A stretch of DNA of 64,000 bases from Sparassis latifolia (taxonomy: Eukaryota > Basidiomycota > Agaricomycetes > Polyporales > Sparassidaceae), in assembly GCA_018466975.1 (NCBI GenBank), contig CM031557.1, forward strand, positions 1,860,001-1,924,000, in the 5' to 3' direction. Position numbers and translations under genes: made by a program. Positions 36,897-49,300 of the stretch are shown in pieces. The notes beneath the pieces were generated by a model. It did no database searches and was not told where the DNA came from. It was given only the letters and a program-made list of their open reading frames with translations. Every line of letters begins with the position of its first letter. The stretch's first letter is position 1.

Positions 36897-38611
36897 TCAT
36901 GAGGTGCGTTTCACCTCATCGCGATCCGAGTCCTCAGACTTGCCCTTCCGTTTTTCAGCCTCGGCTTGGCCTTTAATCTTCAGCTCACCACCATTTTGCT
37001 TCTCCTTACCTTTAGCGTTGACCCGCTGCTCGTCCATAGCCACCTTATCTTCCTTTCGCGCAATTTTCTTGTCTCTGCCATCTGTGTCCATCGTCCTGCT
37101 CCTACTGCTGCTCCGACTGTAGCTCGGGGCCTTCTTGCGCCCCTTCTCTCTGTCCAACGAGCGGTCCCTTCTCCGCGGTGGCGAGCGTTCTCTCGAGCGA
37201 CTCACACTCCGTCTTCTCCGCTTCCTCGGCGATGGCGGCGATGGGGACCTACTGATGCCCCTGCGTCTCCCGTACCCTCCCCGATATGGCCTATCTGGAC
37301 TACGAGAACGAGAGCGAGACAGTCGCCTCCGACGGCGCGGGGGGCTGCGCGAGCCTCTATCTCTTACTCTGAGATCGCGGTCACGCGGCGGCGAGTAGGA
37401 TGGCGTGCGCAGACGGCGCCGGACTACCGACCGCGGCGGCGAGCGAGAAAGGGAGCGAGGGGGAGACCGCCGGCGGTGTGGCGGAGAGTCGCGATTGCGA
37501 TCGCGCTCGCGCGGGGGTGGGGGTGGGGGTATGGGAGACCGTCGACGGTGTGGAGGACTGTCGCGAATACGCTCGCGAGCGGGAGGCGCGGGTGAAGAGG
37601 GCCGGCCGCGCGGAGGCGGAGAGCGCAACCGGCGGGATCCTCCGGCGGGAGGAGGAGGAGGAGGGGGAAGAGGGGAACGTGAACTGCGCGTGCTATTGAA
37701 TGACGGTGAACGGCGGCGGCGGGGCGGAGAGCGTGGCGGTGGCGAGCGCGAAGGCGACCGCCGGCGTCCAGGCCGCTGAGAGAAATCAGATATAACGAAC
37801 ATCAAGACACGCAGAACGACGACTCACCCCTCCTCCTCCTCTGTTCCCCCACCCACTGTCGCGTGGCCTTCCGCTACGATCATCGTCGAAGCCGCCTCTG
37901 CCTCTACCTCTACCCCTGCCACGGCCCCTGCCGCCACCTCTCCCATCCCTGTCGCTATCCCGTATCTCGTCGAGCCTCGCACGACGATCTCGTTCCTCCA
38001 ACGCACGCGTATCCCCCATTTTGCTTTGCCGCATCTCCAGCTTCATCTCTTCAACCAAGGTACGGGGAACACCAGCTGGTGAATCTTGCGCCTCCAGAAG
38101 AAGCTTCCACAGTGCTGACATGAAGGCGGCAGTATTGTTCGTCAGGAATCCGGTCAGATTGATCTGCATCTTTCTTGGATCGGGGGTCTGGAGACGTGAC
38201 AGTGAGGAGCCACACAGAGAGAATTAGAATAGGAACACATACCGTCTGCTCCTTGTCTTCCAAGAGACCCATCGCATACTCGACGACAACCTCATCCTCA
38301 AATCCGACAAGCTCCACGACCTGCTTTACGATCCACGGGCGAATGACGTCTAATGAGACCTTTCGCATGTCCACCTGGAATTGTATGTCATCAGCAGGTC
38401 TGTTTTGCAGAAACACGATCTATCCACCTTTTTCTCGAATTCGCTGGGGAACTTCATAGTTTTCAGGAGTTTGAGCTCCTTGTCAGAAAACCTGCGGTCT
38501 TGGTCGGCTGAAGTGCCCTTGAAGAAGCCTGCAAACGATGAGCAATAAAAGAGAGTTAGCAAAACATAGAAATACCATCAGCCAAGAATCCTTCTCACCC
38601 GCGTCCGCCAT
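36897..38611 (-). CDS. SRRM1-like splicing coactivator (PWI domain + RS region)
   Basis: Nuclear pre-mRNA processing factor of the SRm160/SRRM1 type, whose PWI domain binds nucleic acid and whose RS region contacts other splicing proteins. Five exons: 38611-38599, 38528-38428, 38374-38243, 38187-37828 and 37775-36897. It opens MADAGFFKGTSADQDRRFSD, the conserved start, then DKELKLLKTMKFPSEFEKKV and the PWI core VSLDVIRPWIVKQVVELVGF and DPRKMQINLTGFL. The 37.8-38.1 kb segment is Arg/Gly-rich (RGRGRGRGRG), and the last exon is dense in SPPR, RRRSP and poly-Pro with a charged Lys/Glu/Asp tail. Base composition of the RS exon is strongly GC-rich, which creates long empty frames on the opposite strand. 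Intact. Confidence 0.92.
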
Positions 38612-38989
38612 TAATGTTGAGAGCGATGCTAATGTTGCTTTTTCGATGATGGCGGCGTTGTCGACGGCGGAAATAGGCGCTCGAGGTGAGAAGGGGTATC
38701 CTTTTTAGGCATTTCTCCTTGGTTTTATGTTCTTACCTCCCAATTCTGCGCTCAGTCTTGAACTTCGGGGAACATACACACGTTAATTGCCATGTGCTGC
38801 ATGTCTTGGTTTGCATTTCGTAGGTTTGATTTGAGACCCGCGCGTTCGAGTGAGCTTCTGTTAAACCAACTTGTTACTCACCGCCGGTAGAGGATGAATA
38901 CAGCTTGCGGCTGGAGTCTCTAGCCTCATACCACCACCACCACCACCGTGGAGACCTCGATTAGTTCAGCTCTAGAGTTCGTTCAGCTT
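38612..38989. other. Short intergenic region with a CAC run
   Basis: The 5' flank of the SRRM1-like gene. A CAC-type triplet run lies at about 38931-38953. No gene. Confidence 0.5.
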
Positions 38990-40335
38990 CCGTTTATGCC
39001 GCAAGGTACGCCAGCTACTGCACTTCCGTCGATGATAACGAGGCTCTTGCCACTGCCAATGGCAAACTTCAGCACCAGTGGAACATCATATTGCTATTTC
39101 TGGGGTTGCGTCCGATCGCCGTTTGTCCTAGAAAAATTGTGATCGCTATCTCGGTCCTGGCGTCGAGTGTTGTTCTACCGTCTATCGGACATGCGCATTG
39201 TTACTGCCCAGCTATGATGAATTCCTTCCCAAACTTCCCAAATATCTTAGCTTGGGACGACCGTCTCCCGTTCCTTCGGCCTACATCCCACCTACCAGCC
39301 ACGGAGTCCGTCCTTACACTGTCCTCGTTGACCCCCTCCCTTCCTCTCTCTCAGACATTGAGGTCGATTCTGAGAGTATACACGCGAAGGAGTTTTCCGC
39401 ATTACAACCGTCCAGCACAAGCGGAAAGGGCTTGTTGCCTGCCAGCCCACTCGCAAGGGCGCGGTCTCTGACAAGTGGCCCTGCTCTTCGCTCAGTCTTC
39501 CTCACGCAGCAACTCTTTGATTCTCGCCGTACTCTCGAACCGTCCGCACAACGCTCAAAAATGCGTACAAACACACCCCTTAGAATTTTCGAGACGAGCG
39601 CTCTTCCATGCGACGACACCTTAGTCGCAACAGGTTCGGGACGCGTAGGCACATTTCTTACGGCCTCGCAACTCAACCACTCCTACTCGCCAAATGTCGG
39701 GAGCACGTGAGACGTCTCCGCGCAAGCCATGACCTTTCATGCGTTGCGGCACATCTGAGAAGGCGAAGAGCTTTGCGTCAATCATGGTAACTTGCGAGCC
39801 ACCCGTGACGAGCGCGGCACTACCATGCGCGGTCTTTGGGTTCGAATGTATGTGTGACGTGTATACTCTGTATGGAGAGACCCTGGCCGAGAGCGACCGG
39901 CGACGGACAGCGATTCGAAGACTATTCGACGAGGTCGACAACTGTGCCAAGGAACCAACACTTGGAATGCGGAAGCTAAACCTCTCTGTTCTGGTGTCTA
40001 ACTCAGTGGTAGCATTATTCATCACCTTTAGGTTAAAATTGCACTCCGTCTCCTGAAGGAAGAAGATCCTATGCACTAAGAAGCTTCGTCTTCTTTCAAT
40101 ACATTCCACTTCTGTGTCCTTGTATGCTTCTTCGCGCTCGTCACGTTCGTGTCTATCTAATGGCCTTTTGCAGGTTTCAGATTTCGTGAACGCAAAAGCA
40201 TGGGCGAGGTAAGCGCGGACGGCATCATGCAGCACATCAAGCGCGGAAAGCCCAGCTGCACACACCTTCAAGATGTATTGGGCAAACCCTCGTGCTCATC
40301 ATCTGGCTGGATTACTGTCTGCTGGACCAGACTGA
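38990..40335 (+). pseudogene. SET-domain protein, decayed
   Basis: Pieces in several plus frames follow the C-terminal half of a fungal SET-domain (lysine methyltransferase-type) protein. QLNHSYSPNVGS (39669-39707) is the NHSCxPN substrate-binding motif with Cys changed to Tyr. After a TGA come AQAMTFHALRHI, another TGA, then EGEELCVNHG, the second half of the active-site pseudoknot, and RATRDERG. In a third frame lie VFGFECMCDVYTLYGETLAE and SDRRRTAIRRLFDEVD (39830-39945), equivalent to the post-SET cysteine region with one Cys lost. Further along are ALRLLKEED and, past a stop, YWANPRAHHLAGLL (about 40278-40320). Two nonsense codons, a frame jump and lost conserved residues mark it as dead. 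The 5' half is too eroded to place. Confidence 0.8.
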
Positions 40336-41084
40336 CGGTACGGGAGAATGTGAATCTGGGCCATCTTACTATCTCGCAAGCTGCAGCAATATGCGTTTCA
40401 TATCACAATTGCCAATCTGTGTGGACGACCTTAATGTGGCAGCTTACTACCACCTCTGCGTTGACTACCAAACTTCGTGGGAATCAGAGTTCGGTAGGTG
40501 AGGACTTCTGTTAGCTGAAGAATATCCACTTGCGTGCCAACAGAGGCCTTGCATGCATTTGCAAGCCTGTGATGGAACGCGTTGACAACGTGGATTTCAC
40601 CTTGCATTGATCATGACCGTCAGGCACAGGTTAAAGAGGCGTACTTTTAGAACTTTTGCTGCTTTCCGTCTTTCCGAGTTCTTTCACCCATGATTGGCCG
40701 TTACTTTACCTTTAGGAGATTCTATGCAGACAGCAAGAAATGAGATGGATCCTTACGTTCTCACGCAGTCAACAAATGATGGTTCCAAAACACCCGAGCC
40801 TGGAAGTCTGCTATTCAGTACAGTGCTACTTATCTCAGCTATCTTGTTTCTCACCGCACTGCGGAAATACCTTGTCATTCTACGCAGGTCTCTCACAAGC
40901 AGAACTGGAGGAAACTCGCTCCGGATCGCCAACGTTTTCTCAGCCAGAAATAGGTCCTTAGACAGTCTGGTGCGTGCGCACACCTACTAGAAGACCTCAC
41001 CCATGTTCTCTTCCCGATGAGTTCTGTCTGCACACAATTGACCCACCTGCCACGACTACTGACCCCCTCACCGCGACGTTCTTC
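40336..41084. other. Stretch ahead of the PVLWDV protein gene
   Basis: A 98-codon plus frame at 40694-40990 has a hydrophobic run (LLFSTVLLISAILFLTAL) and could be a small membrane peptide or part of a decayed relative of the next gene. Not strong enough to call. Confidence 0.3.
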
Positions 41085-41984
41085 ATGCCTACTATGTCCG
41101 CGACTCCCACCAGCTCGACGGACAGTGCCGAGGCGAGCAACACATCTACTGCGCACGGGTTCCAGGCTCTAAGCCCGGCCACTTCGCTGCCCTTTACGTT
41201 CGTTATCGTTTTTGTTGCTGTGTTTCTATTCTTCGTCGGCTGCAGTTGCGGAAGTCGTCGTTTTGCTTGGGAGCTTCGCCATCGCATTGCGGTGCAAGAC
41301 GAGGATACTCCTCGCCGTGTCCGCCAGTCACGACCGGTCTTGTGGGATGTATGGACACAGATGGGTAGAAATACGAGGAAAAATTGGGTAGGACAGAAAC
41401 AAATACAGGAAGCCGTTTTGGATATATGGTCCGCTGTGCAGGTAAGCGTACATCTACCTACTCTTGCTGCGGGCACTATGATGACCCCCATTCGTCGCAA
41501 GCCGCTGTCCGTGACATATGTTCGAGAGCATCAACGTCCTAAACACAGAAACGCAGACGCAGATTGTGCACGACCTCCGGTATCTGCAGCCCTTCCCGTT
41601 CCCCGGTCGCCTGCACCACTGACCTTAACTTCTGCGTTCCTGCGCGTATTCGAGCGCATACCGTTCCTTCCTCCGTTTATTCCACCACGTATACCACCAC
41701 GTTGTGATGAAATGGAATTCCCTGAGGTGCCAAAAGCACCGCCGCCTGTGCGCGCATTGCAGGTATCCATTCTGATTGCCATGCCGAGTCCGGCACGAGG
41801 GACAAGACGAATACCAAGGAGTATGGATGACCTTCCTGAGCAGAAGGAAGACAGGATCATCGACGAGGAGCGGAGAGGGAGGACAACAGATGAGGTCACG
41901 AACGGGGATGCTGCGGATGGAGAGAAACTGGGAGAGTATGTGATTGGGATGACCGAAGTTCCCTGGACGGACGATGGATCATAG
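41085..41984 (+). CDS. Single-pass membrane protein with PVLWDV motif, function unknown
   Basis: No known domain, but the layout is clear. Starting at the ATG at 41085 (MPTMSATPTSSTD; a second ATG is at 41094), a Ser/Thr-rich extracellular-type segment is followed by one transmembrane helix (TFVIVFVAVFLFFVGC) and an Arg-rich stop-transfer (GSRRFAWELRHR). The inner part has RPVLWDVW, a Trp-rich stretch, PLSVTYVREH, a Pro-rich linker, LQVSILIAMPSP, an acidic run and GMTEVPW near the end. A 66-nt segment after AVQ (GTAAGCG...TCGCAAG) has intron signals yet is in frame and free of stops, so both a spliced (about 277 aa) and an unspliced (299 aa) form are possible. The gene at 59.3-60.0 kb repeats these motifs in order, which argues that both are real genes. 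Confidence 0.75.
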   Translation: MPTMSATPTSSTDSAEASNTSTAHGFQALSPATSLPFTFVIVFVAVFLFFVGCSCGSRRFAWELRHRIAVQDEDTPRRVRQSRPVLWDVWTQMGRNTRKNWVGQKQIQEAVLDIWSAVQVSVHLPTLAAGTMMTPIRRKPLSVTYVREHQRPKHRNADADCARPPVSAALPVPRSPAPLTLTSAFLRVFERIPFLPPFIPPRIPPRCDEMEFPEVPKAPPPVRALQVSILIAMPSPARGTRRIPRSMDDLPEQKEDRIIDEERRGRTTDEVTNGDAADGEKLGEYVIGMTEVPWTDDGS

Positions 41985-42266
41985 TGTTTGTTACTCTATT
42001 GTTATTCAGGAGCGTTACCCTGTTGTTTGCTAGGACGTATACATTGTATGCTGTATCATCATTTATTGGATGTAATCGATGCCCATATCCGGATTTGCTG
42101 AGCAAGTATAGCAGGATCATGCTCACCTGAGCACAAGGATAATAATCATTACACAGGAGAGCAGAGGTACGAGGATAACACCGTAACATTCCAATCAGAT
42201 AGGACGAAAGCGAAAACAAATGACGCATATATGCGGAAATTTTGAACGAACCACGAAGGAAGCAGC

Positions 42267-44041
42267 CTACCACTTGCTACCGACATTCCTCCCCGACTCG
42301 ACGCATGCACCAACACTAACGCCGCCCACGCCGGCACCAATGACCTCCAGCCGCCCGTTCCACTCCTTCTCCAGCACGCCCTTCAACTCCTCCATGCGCG
42401 CGAGGTGCCCCACTCCAAGCGTCGGGATGCAGTCCGTATGGTGGTGCACGCGCACGAGCAGCGGTTCGGGGATCGGCGAGGACAGCGAGAGCTGTGCCTC
42501 GAGCGTCTTGAGAAGATCGGGGACGAATGACTCCCCAGTGTACGACGGCGGCGCCGGCGCGGTGAGGTACGGCCCGCCGAGGATCGCAGTGACTTTCGTG
42601 ACGTTAGCGGCGTTTGTGTCCTGGTCTGCGAGAGCACACGAGTCGAACACCGTCCCGAGCAGACCGATCGGGTTCTCTTTGGCACTGGCGTCCTCCGGCG
42701 CGTCGGCGCCGTTGTAGCCTGCGGACGGACGAGGAACGAGGTACCCGAACCCGGGCGGGTGCAGGCGCGAGGGCGCGCAGGGAAAAATGAAGTTAACGAG
42801 GGCGACTGTGGAAGCACCGTTTGCGGTCAGATGAGGAAGGCTAGGGACAGTGGGAGATGATTGCACAAGCGTGGAGAGCATTGGCAGAGGGAGAGCCGAA
42901 ACGAGGTGAGAGGCAGTAAATGTCGCGCCCGAAGCGGATTTCACCTGAGATATGGACGGGGTCAGACGTCAGAATGGATATGAATTCTGGTCTGCGGCAA
43001 TTCTAATCTGTTGGTCATTTCGACTCATTCCCACCAATCGAGGAGAAAGAGTCGAGATGACAATAGCAGACACCAGCTGGCATGAAGGACACTTACCTGG
43101 TATCCGCCATCAACTGTCTTGCTCAGTTCGACGGCAGCATCACCCTTGACGATGGTCACGTTTGGTATCTCCCCAAGCTTCGTCTCCAGCGCCGTGATGA
43201 GCATACCCAGCCCATCCCTGAGCGAGAACACGCTCACACCCTTCATGAGGGCCTTGGTATCTCCCAACTCATATTCCTTCTTCTCCTCTTTCTTCTCGTC
43301 CTTCTTCCCCAATCCGAAGATGTACTCGATGCCGCTCCAGAGCGCGCCTCGTACGACACTCCCGCTGCCCTTGCTGGCCATCTGGGGAAGGTCGGGAAAC
43401 GCGGCGCGCACACTCAGCACCCGCGAATCGGCCGCATACACGCCGTGTACGAACGCGCTGCCGAACGTACGCGCGAAGTCCGGGCCAAAGCGGCGCCCGA
43501 GGAAGGAAGCTACGGACTCATCTGCATCTGCAGGAGCAGGCCCGTTCCCGCCCCTCCATGCATCCCGGAGTACGCCAGGGAGTAAGATGTGCCCGAGTGG
43601 TGTCGTCAGCAATCCGGTCAGCGAGCTGGGGATGCGTGAGAGGCCGTCCGTGCCTGGCAGATGCAGGAAACGATTGCGTGCTGCCGCTGTCTTGCGTGAG
43701 ACAATGACTAGCGACGGCGTGAGATCAAGTAGGTTCACCTAAAGAACGGATAAGAAGAATAGACAGAGATGTACAGCTAAAATACGCGCCAACTCGAGCA
43801 CGGCGAGTGCGACAGGCCTCACTGTGCGCGGACCCCCCTCGAGCAACACGCTCGCCTCTGCTTTGCCGCCAGCTTCATCCTGTACCTCAACCTGCACTCG
43901 CTCGCTGCGTAAGAAGCCGCCGAGCTGGGTGTCCTTCTCGAGAAGCGTGATACGGGCGTCGGGAAAGCGACGAGCTAGGTGAAACGCGGAAGAAAGTCCA
44001 GTGATGCCCCCACCGAGGATGACGATGTCCGTGGGCGCCAT
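42267..44041 (-). CDS. HEM14: Protoporphyrinogen oxidase (HEM14), mitochondrial
   Basis: FAD enzyme that oxidises protoporphyrinogen IX to protoporphyrin IX, the penultimate step of haem synthesis, on the inner mitochondrial membrane. The start at 44041 reads MAPTDIVILGGGITGLSSAF, the dinucleotide-binding GxGxxG fold, then DARITLLEKDTQLGGFLRSE. GGPRTVRP ends exon 1. Exon 2 (from 43738) gives NRFLHLPGTDGLSRIPSSL, FLGRRFGPDFARTFGSAFVH, GVYAADSRVLSVRAAFP and FSLRDGLGMLI. Exon 3 (about 42944-42267) ends LEVIGAGVGGVSVGACVESG, the C-terminal FAD-contact motif. Intron 1 is odd: a GT donor keeping phase would give a 36-nt intron, while a clean homologous join (VLEL to VNLLDL) would need a GC donor. 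The 237-codon middle exon carries a Lys/Glu-rich insert. Looks functional. Confidence 0.93.
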
Positions 44042-44624
44042 GGCCGTCGTTGACGAGCTCGCCGAGGAAGATGGTCGTGGTTGCGAGACAAGAGTCCAAC
44101 ACGCCTGTCCTTCTCGTTTATCACCACATCAGACGTTGCTGATCGCAGGCAGCGAATCGAAAATTTCAGAAGACTTTCCACGCACATGGTCTGGCAGTTT
44201 GAATTGTGTTCGAGACCCCTCCAGGGAAGTAAAAGCGGGGAAGGCAAGCAGCAGGCTGTGAGTGCCGCAGTTTCCGTCATTTGAAAGCCAGAAGACATGA
44301 CCCTTGTGAACTTGTCAAAAAACATATGTATGTTCGACTGCTGACGGGACCCATGTCACCACAGTGCTGTGTAGCGCAGGCTGTGCGATGTGGTCTGTGG
44401 ACATAGCCGGAGTAAGAAGGGTTGGGCAACAAGGCATTCCTATGCTGGACCAACTTTGAGTCCGACTACACAGTGAGTGCTCCGAAGTTGTACTTAGCGT
44501 AAGTTGTCACTCAAGGATAACTCAAGGACTCCATCCATCGTTCACCATAGTGCTGTCCTCGGGACCTCCAACGAAATCTCTGCCTCGGCTTTGTTCACTT
44601 CAAATCGACCCAACGCCATAGATC
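44042..44624. promoter_or_regulatory. Divergent promoter region of HEM14 and GGPP synthase
   Basis: 583 bp between two start codons pointing away from each other. No TATA box or coding sequence stands out. Both flanking genes are housekeeping, so shared control is possible but not shown. Confidence 0.4.
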
Positions 44625-46064
44625 ATGGCTTCTGACTCTTCTACTCATCAGCTGGATGTGCTCCACATCCTTTCTGAGGATTCGACATGGACTGAGACCA
44701 ATGAATCCGTGAGTAGTACTATCCTATCCGCAGTAGTCATCCCTCACTTGGGCTACAGGTGCTGCTCGAACCGTTCACCCACATCAGTTCCATTCGGGGA
44801 AAGGAAATCCGGGGCCATATGATTGCAGCATTCAATCAGTGGCTGCAAGTACCCGAAGACAAGCTTGATGTTATATCTCGGGTCGTTAGCATGCTGCATA
44901 CAGCCAGCCTCATGTGAGTGTCCCTGTTCCTCCCAGCAGACCTCGACGATCGATCCGTGCGAGCGCAGGGTAGATGATATTGAAGATGACTCACAGCTCC
45001 GGAGAGGAATACCTGGTGCGTCATGCCTGTGTGAGCCTTGAGGCTCATATGTATATGTGATTCAGTCGCCCATAAGATCTACGGAATACCGCAAACAATA
45101 AACTCTGCAAATTACGTGTATTTCCTCGCGTACCAGGCATTATTTGTGTTGCGCTCCGGGATTGGTCCTTCTTCTGAGTTGGAGATGGAAGGCAAGGGTA
45201 AGAAACGCTTGATTCCGTTCAGAGAGCTTGACCGAATTGTAACGGGTGAGTTCTGTATGCGATCGTACTTTGCGGACGTGTTAATGCGCATTGTCAGCGG
45301 AACTTTTATCCTTGCACCGCGGGCAGGGCCTTGAATTGTTCTGGCGAGATTCACTACAGTGTCCGACAGAAGAGGAGTACGTGTCCATGGTAAATAACAG
45401 TAAGTTATTGCTCCGTGATGCTGTACCTCAGGCAGCCAATTTGCCTTCACTTCGCAGAGACCGGAGGCTTATTTCGAGTCGCCGTGAAGTTGATGATGGC
45501 TTGTTCAACGACTAATGTTGATGTGTACGTTGCGTTCTTCACATAATCCCCCAGACAAATTGACTTTTGCACAGTGACTATGTTCCTCTCGTGAACCTCT
45601 TCGGCGTGTACTACCAGATAAGAGATGACTATATGAATCTGCAAAGTACAGAGGTGCGATCGAGTTTTCACCTTTTGGTCTAGTATGACAACTAATCTCT
45701 ACACCAGTACACCGACAACAAGGGGTTCGCAGAGGACTTGACCGAGGGAAAGTTCTCCTTCCCAATAGTGCACGGCGTGCGTGCGGACACGTCGAACAGA
45801 CAGATTCTCAGTGTGTACATCCTTCTGTCCAGCGTCGTCCTCTTATAAGCCCTTACCCATGGACAATTAGACGTCCTGCAGAAACGCCCATCCACACCAA
45901 CGCTCAAGAAACATACAATTACCTACCTGCGGGATCATACCAAATCTTTTGACTACACTGTAACCGTGCTCAAGAAACTCGAATCACAAATAAGAGAGGA
46001 GATTGCGAGGCTCGGGGGTAATCCAGGACTGGAGCAGATCATGCAGATTCTGCAGCTCGGATGA
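44625..46064 (+). CDS. BTS1: Geranylgeranyl diphosphate synthase
   Basis: Trans-prenyltransferase making C20 GGPP for protein geranylgeranylation and diterpenes. The start at 44625 gives [19 protein letters not shown]. After a GTGAGT intron come [20 protein letters not shown] and [15 protein letters not shown]. The first aspartate-rich motif sits in [13 protein letters not shown]. Later exons read [52 protein letters not shown] and [13 protein letters not shown]. The second motif is in [13 protein letters not shown], followed by [15 protein letters not shown]. It ends [10 protein letters not shown]. All signature motifs, including the KT(S/G)GLF and Gln-x-x-Asp-Asp regions, are present. About seven short introns. 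Size and the short N terminus fit a primary-metabolism GGPP synthase rather than a fused terpene cyclase. Confidence 0.93.
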
Positions 46065-46368
46065 GCCGCAAGGGCTCATCTCGTCGGGTCTTTCGAGCGT
46101 TATACATCATGTCAGCCATCCTATCGCTAGCATTCGAGCATTCGTAGATATAATATTAATGTTTTAAGTTCGGAGTCATCGAGAGTCATATACTAGTCAT
46201 AGGTCATATATGTGTCACGCGCGCGCTACCGCGTTGCTTCCACCACGCGCCGCTGTTACTGCAGTGAAGTCACTTTTTTTTGCAAACTTCCAACCTTTTG
46301 TTTGTTCCTTCCAAGCTGCCTTCAAGGACTTAGAACGACCCAGATCCAGGGAATTGGCCACTGGTGCT
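46065..46368. other. Short spacer between GGPP synthase and GCN1
   Basis: About 300 bp holding the 3' flank of one gene and the 5' flank of the next. A frame open upstream of the GCN1 ATG (from 46210) has no conserved content. Confidence 0.5.
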
Positions 46369-49300
46369 ATGGGAAAGCACGAGATCGAGTCGTGGATTGC
46401 ATCGACATCGACTGCTTCAGACGACCTGGACAGTTCGAATGCGAGCGGCCTACAGGAATGGCGACGAGACTACGTTTTGACAGACTGGCCAAAAGCACTA
46501 GATGTGGCGAGGACGCGACTGTTTACCAGCAGCACGAAGGTGCGGCTGCAGTTCTTGCGAGAGGAGCTGCTGGTACTCTCAAAATATGGAGGTAAGCAGG
46601 TTAAATTCCCACAACGTCTGCAGATCTCATCTTCCCATTAGATTTTAGTCTCTCACAAACGATGGATGTATTCAAGCTTCTCACGCAGACGTATACGCGG
46701 TACATTGATGCGCCGTCGCGCGAGGCTGTCGAGGCGGTAGGCTCGGAGCTGGTGCGACGGGACGAATTGCGCGGGACACCGGATGGTAAACCCGAATCGA
46801 CCAAGCTTGGAGTAACGGAGCAGATATTTGGATGGCTATCTCATGAGGTTGGTCTCATCTCTAAGCGGGCAAGGTTCGTACTACAGTCATGCCTCTCCGG
46901 AATGTTTTCTAATGCTGTGTGCTCCAGCTCCCATGCCGCCGCTGACATGTTCGTATTGCTCAGCTGGTGCTGTGGGCTGTATGTGACGTGCCTAAAAGCC
47001 AATCCCAACTTTGCAGGCACTTATGCCTGGGACAAGATGATCAACGTGTTCGCGATGCTCGTGGACATGTTACTGGACAAGTCTACGCGAGTCAAGAAGT
47101 CGATACAGAAGAGCGCGCTGGTGCGGACGCGGCGCGCACTTCGATCGGTGCGCATTTTGTGGGGTGTGAGACCTGTATTTTCTGACTGTTTCCACAGTGC
47201 CCACAGTACCTGAGAGACGTAATGAATACGCTGCTCGCGCTAGCGAAGACCAGCACGTCACCGTTATTCGTGGTACCTCTGCTTGGTTTATCTGTAGATG
47301 TCACACTGCATCTCAAGAACCTCAAGGACGAGCAGCTCAAGAAGGTGGATCCAACCATTAAGGTTTGTTCCTTTTAGGTGGATGCAACCTACATTCTAAC
47401 GCGTTTTTAGGAGGATATCTTGGCATTCTATGTCAGTTCTGTCCTCATGTCAAGATCCCCTGTGACATCACACACTTCGGTACGTGTGTTCGTTCGTAAT
47501 TACAATCTTGCTAACTGCGTCTACCTAGACCGCGCTACACGACTTCGTCCGAACGCAAGTGACTGAAGACGATTTTACGACACTTGTTCTTCCGACTATG
47601 GAAAAGGCGCTTCTACGATCACCAGAGATTTCCCTTGGCGGTACGCCTCTTTTACTTGACAGCCTACTCATGATCATCACACACGCTCTGCAGTAATCTC
47701 TGAGTTTGTGGCGGCATACTCGCATGCTATTGAAGGTGACACCTTCCGCAGATTGCTGACACCGACACTCAACAACGCCAGGTCGACGAATACCATCGTG
47801 CGTAATAATGCCACTGTACTTTTCAAGGTACTTCTTGAGAGGACCCCGAGTCCCAGCGACATGGAGTTAGCGTTGAACGAAGTATTGAGTCTCCCCAAAG
47901 CAGGCAAAACTGCTGGTCCCGACCACCGTCTGGCGCTGTACACGATGCTTGCATATGTGAAGCCTTCTACCTCGATTTCTTCCACTGTCGTTCAGTCTAT
48001 CTTGCCTCTTCTCGCCAAGGAAACTCATGATGCGGCTGTCTTGGTACTCGTTGCTTCTGTTACTCCTCATCTGGTGTTTTGTCTTCGCCAGAACATCGCC
48101 TTCCCTTCGGAGGTTACGGCGTTGGTTACGAAGGAGATGACCAATGCAAAGCCTGTAATTCGACGTGCTTTCAGCACGTTGGTTGGTGATACTTTCTGGC
48201 AGTTGAGCAAGTTGGATTCTGAGGCCTCGTTAATGTTTGCACGCGCGGTGTTACCCGCGTTCGAGACAAACCTCAGATCTATAGCAAGCAACCCACTCAA
48301 TTCCATTGTCGGGTCGTTAGAGGGCTACGCTGCACTTGCGATTCTATTGGGTCCCTTCGCTCATTCAGGGAAATTTGGTACATGAGCTGTCTTTCCATGC
48401 AGATTTTGCAGACATTCTGATATCATTCCATTTCATGGTCCTTTCCAGAAGACTTCATCGCACACAATGCCACAATTCAATCATTGATCGCTACAGGTTC
48501 GAAACCGTCGTTTCTGCTGTGGGACAAGGTCTACCATAGACTCAATGCGGTGGAGGACGAGACGTGGTTGCTCCGCGCAAGTGAAGCCTCGCTGTCATTC
48601 TTCAAGGACGAACTCATACAAAACGAGCACGCCTGGTCTGTCATATGCGTCGCTCGAAACTCGACTACGTGTTCATGTCTTCCTTCCTACATTACACAGT
48701 GCGATGATGGGAATGATTTTCTTGCACTTGGCCATCGAGAGCCACACTCCGCAAATCCGCCGTCTTGTCCTTACTTCACTGGAAACACTGACGGCCAACA
48801 ATCCTGAAGTTGTGAATTGCGTCATCACTGCGGCGCTGACTGTATATCTGTCGCGACCGTCAACGCATAAATTTCCAAATGATGCTGGTGACGAGCCCAA
48901 TTCTCCTGTTAACCGGGAAGGTCGCCTACCTGCAGTCCTCCTTGCATCTTGTGGATTTGCCGACAGTTGTGATCAGACAATCCGACAGAACTCACTTGTG
49001 AATCTTGTGGTCCTAGCACACCACCCCCTTTTGTGTAAGACGCTCTCAATGGTTGTTTGCCAAACTCTTACTGAGGCTTTTCCGCAGGTGTGCATTCGCG
49101 CCAAACATGGATAGAATTATGCCAGAAAGCGCATGTCGACCCCCATGCACTTGTGTGCGCGAGGTTGGATGACATCCTCAAGAAGGTTATGAATGCTTTG
49201 GATTCTCATGCCAAGGTAGAAACATGGTCGTCAGCCTTTGCAATCTACTGACCCTTGTGTGCTAGACATACCACGACGTTTTCGCGGAAGCCGGTTATCG

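Noticed and set aside
36966..37779. Long plus-strand frames (up to 209 codons) opposite the SRRM1-like gene
   Set aside because: They are shadows of the GC-rich RS repeats on the minus strand; their sequence is low-complexity Arg/Ala text with no start context.
39621..40271. 216-codon minus-strand frame across the SET-domain region
   Set aside because: The plus strand carries recognisable SET motifs in order; the minus frame has no family likeness and is open by chance.
43082..43742. Plus-strand frames of 167 and 207 codons
   Set aside because: They are antisense to the large middle exon of protoporphyrinogen oxidase.
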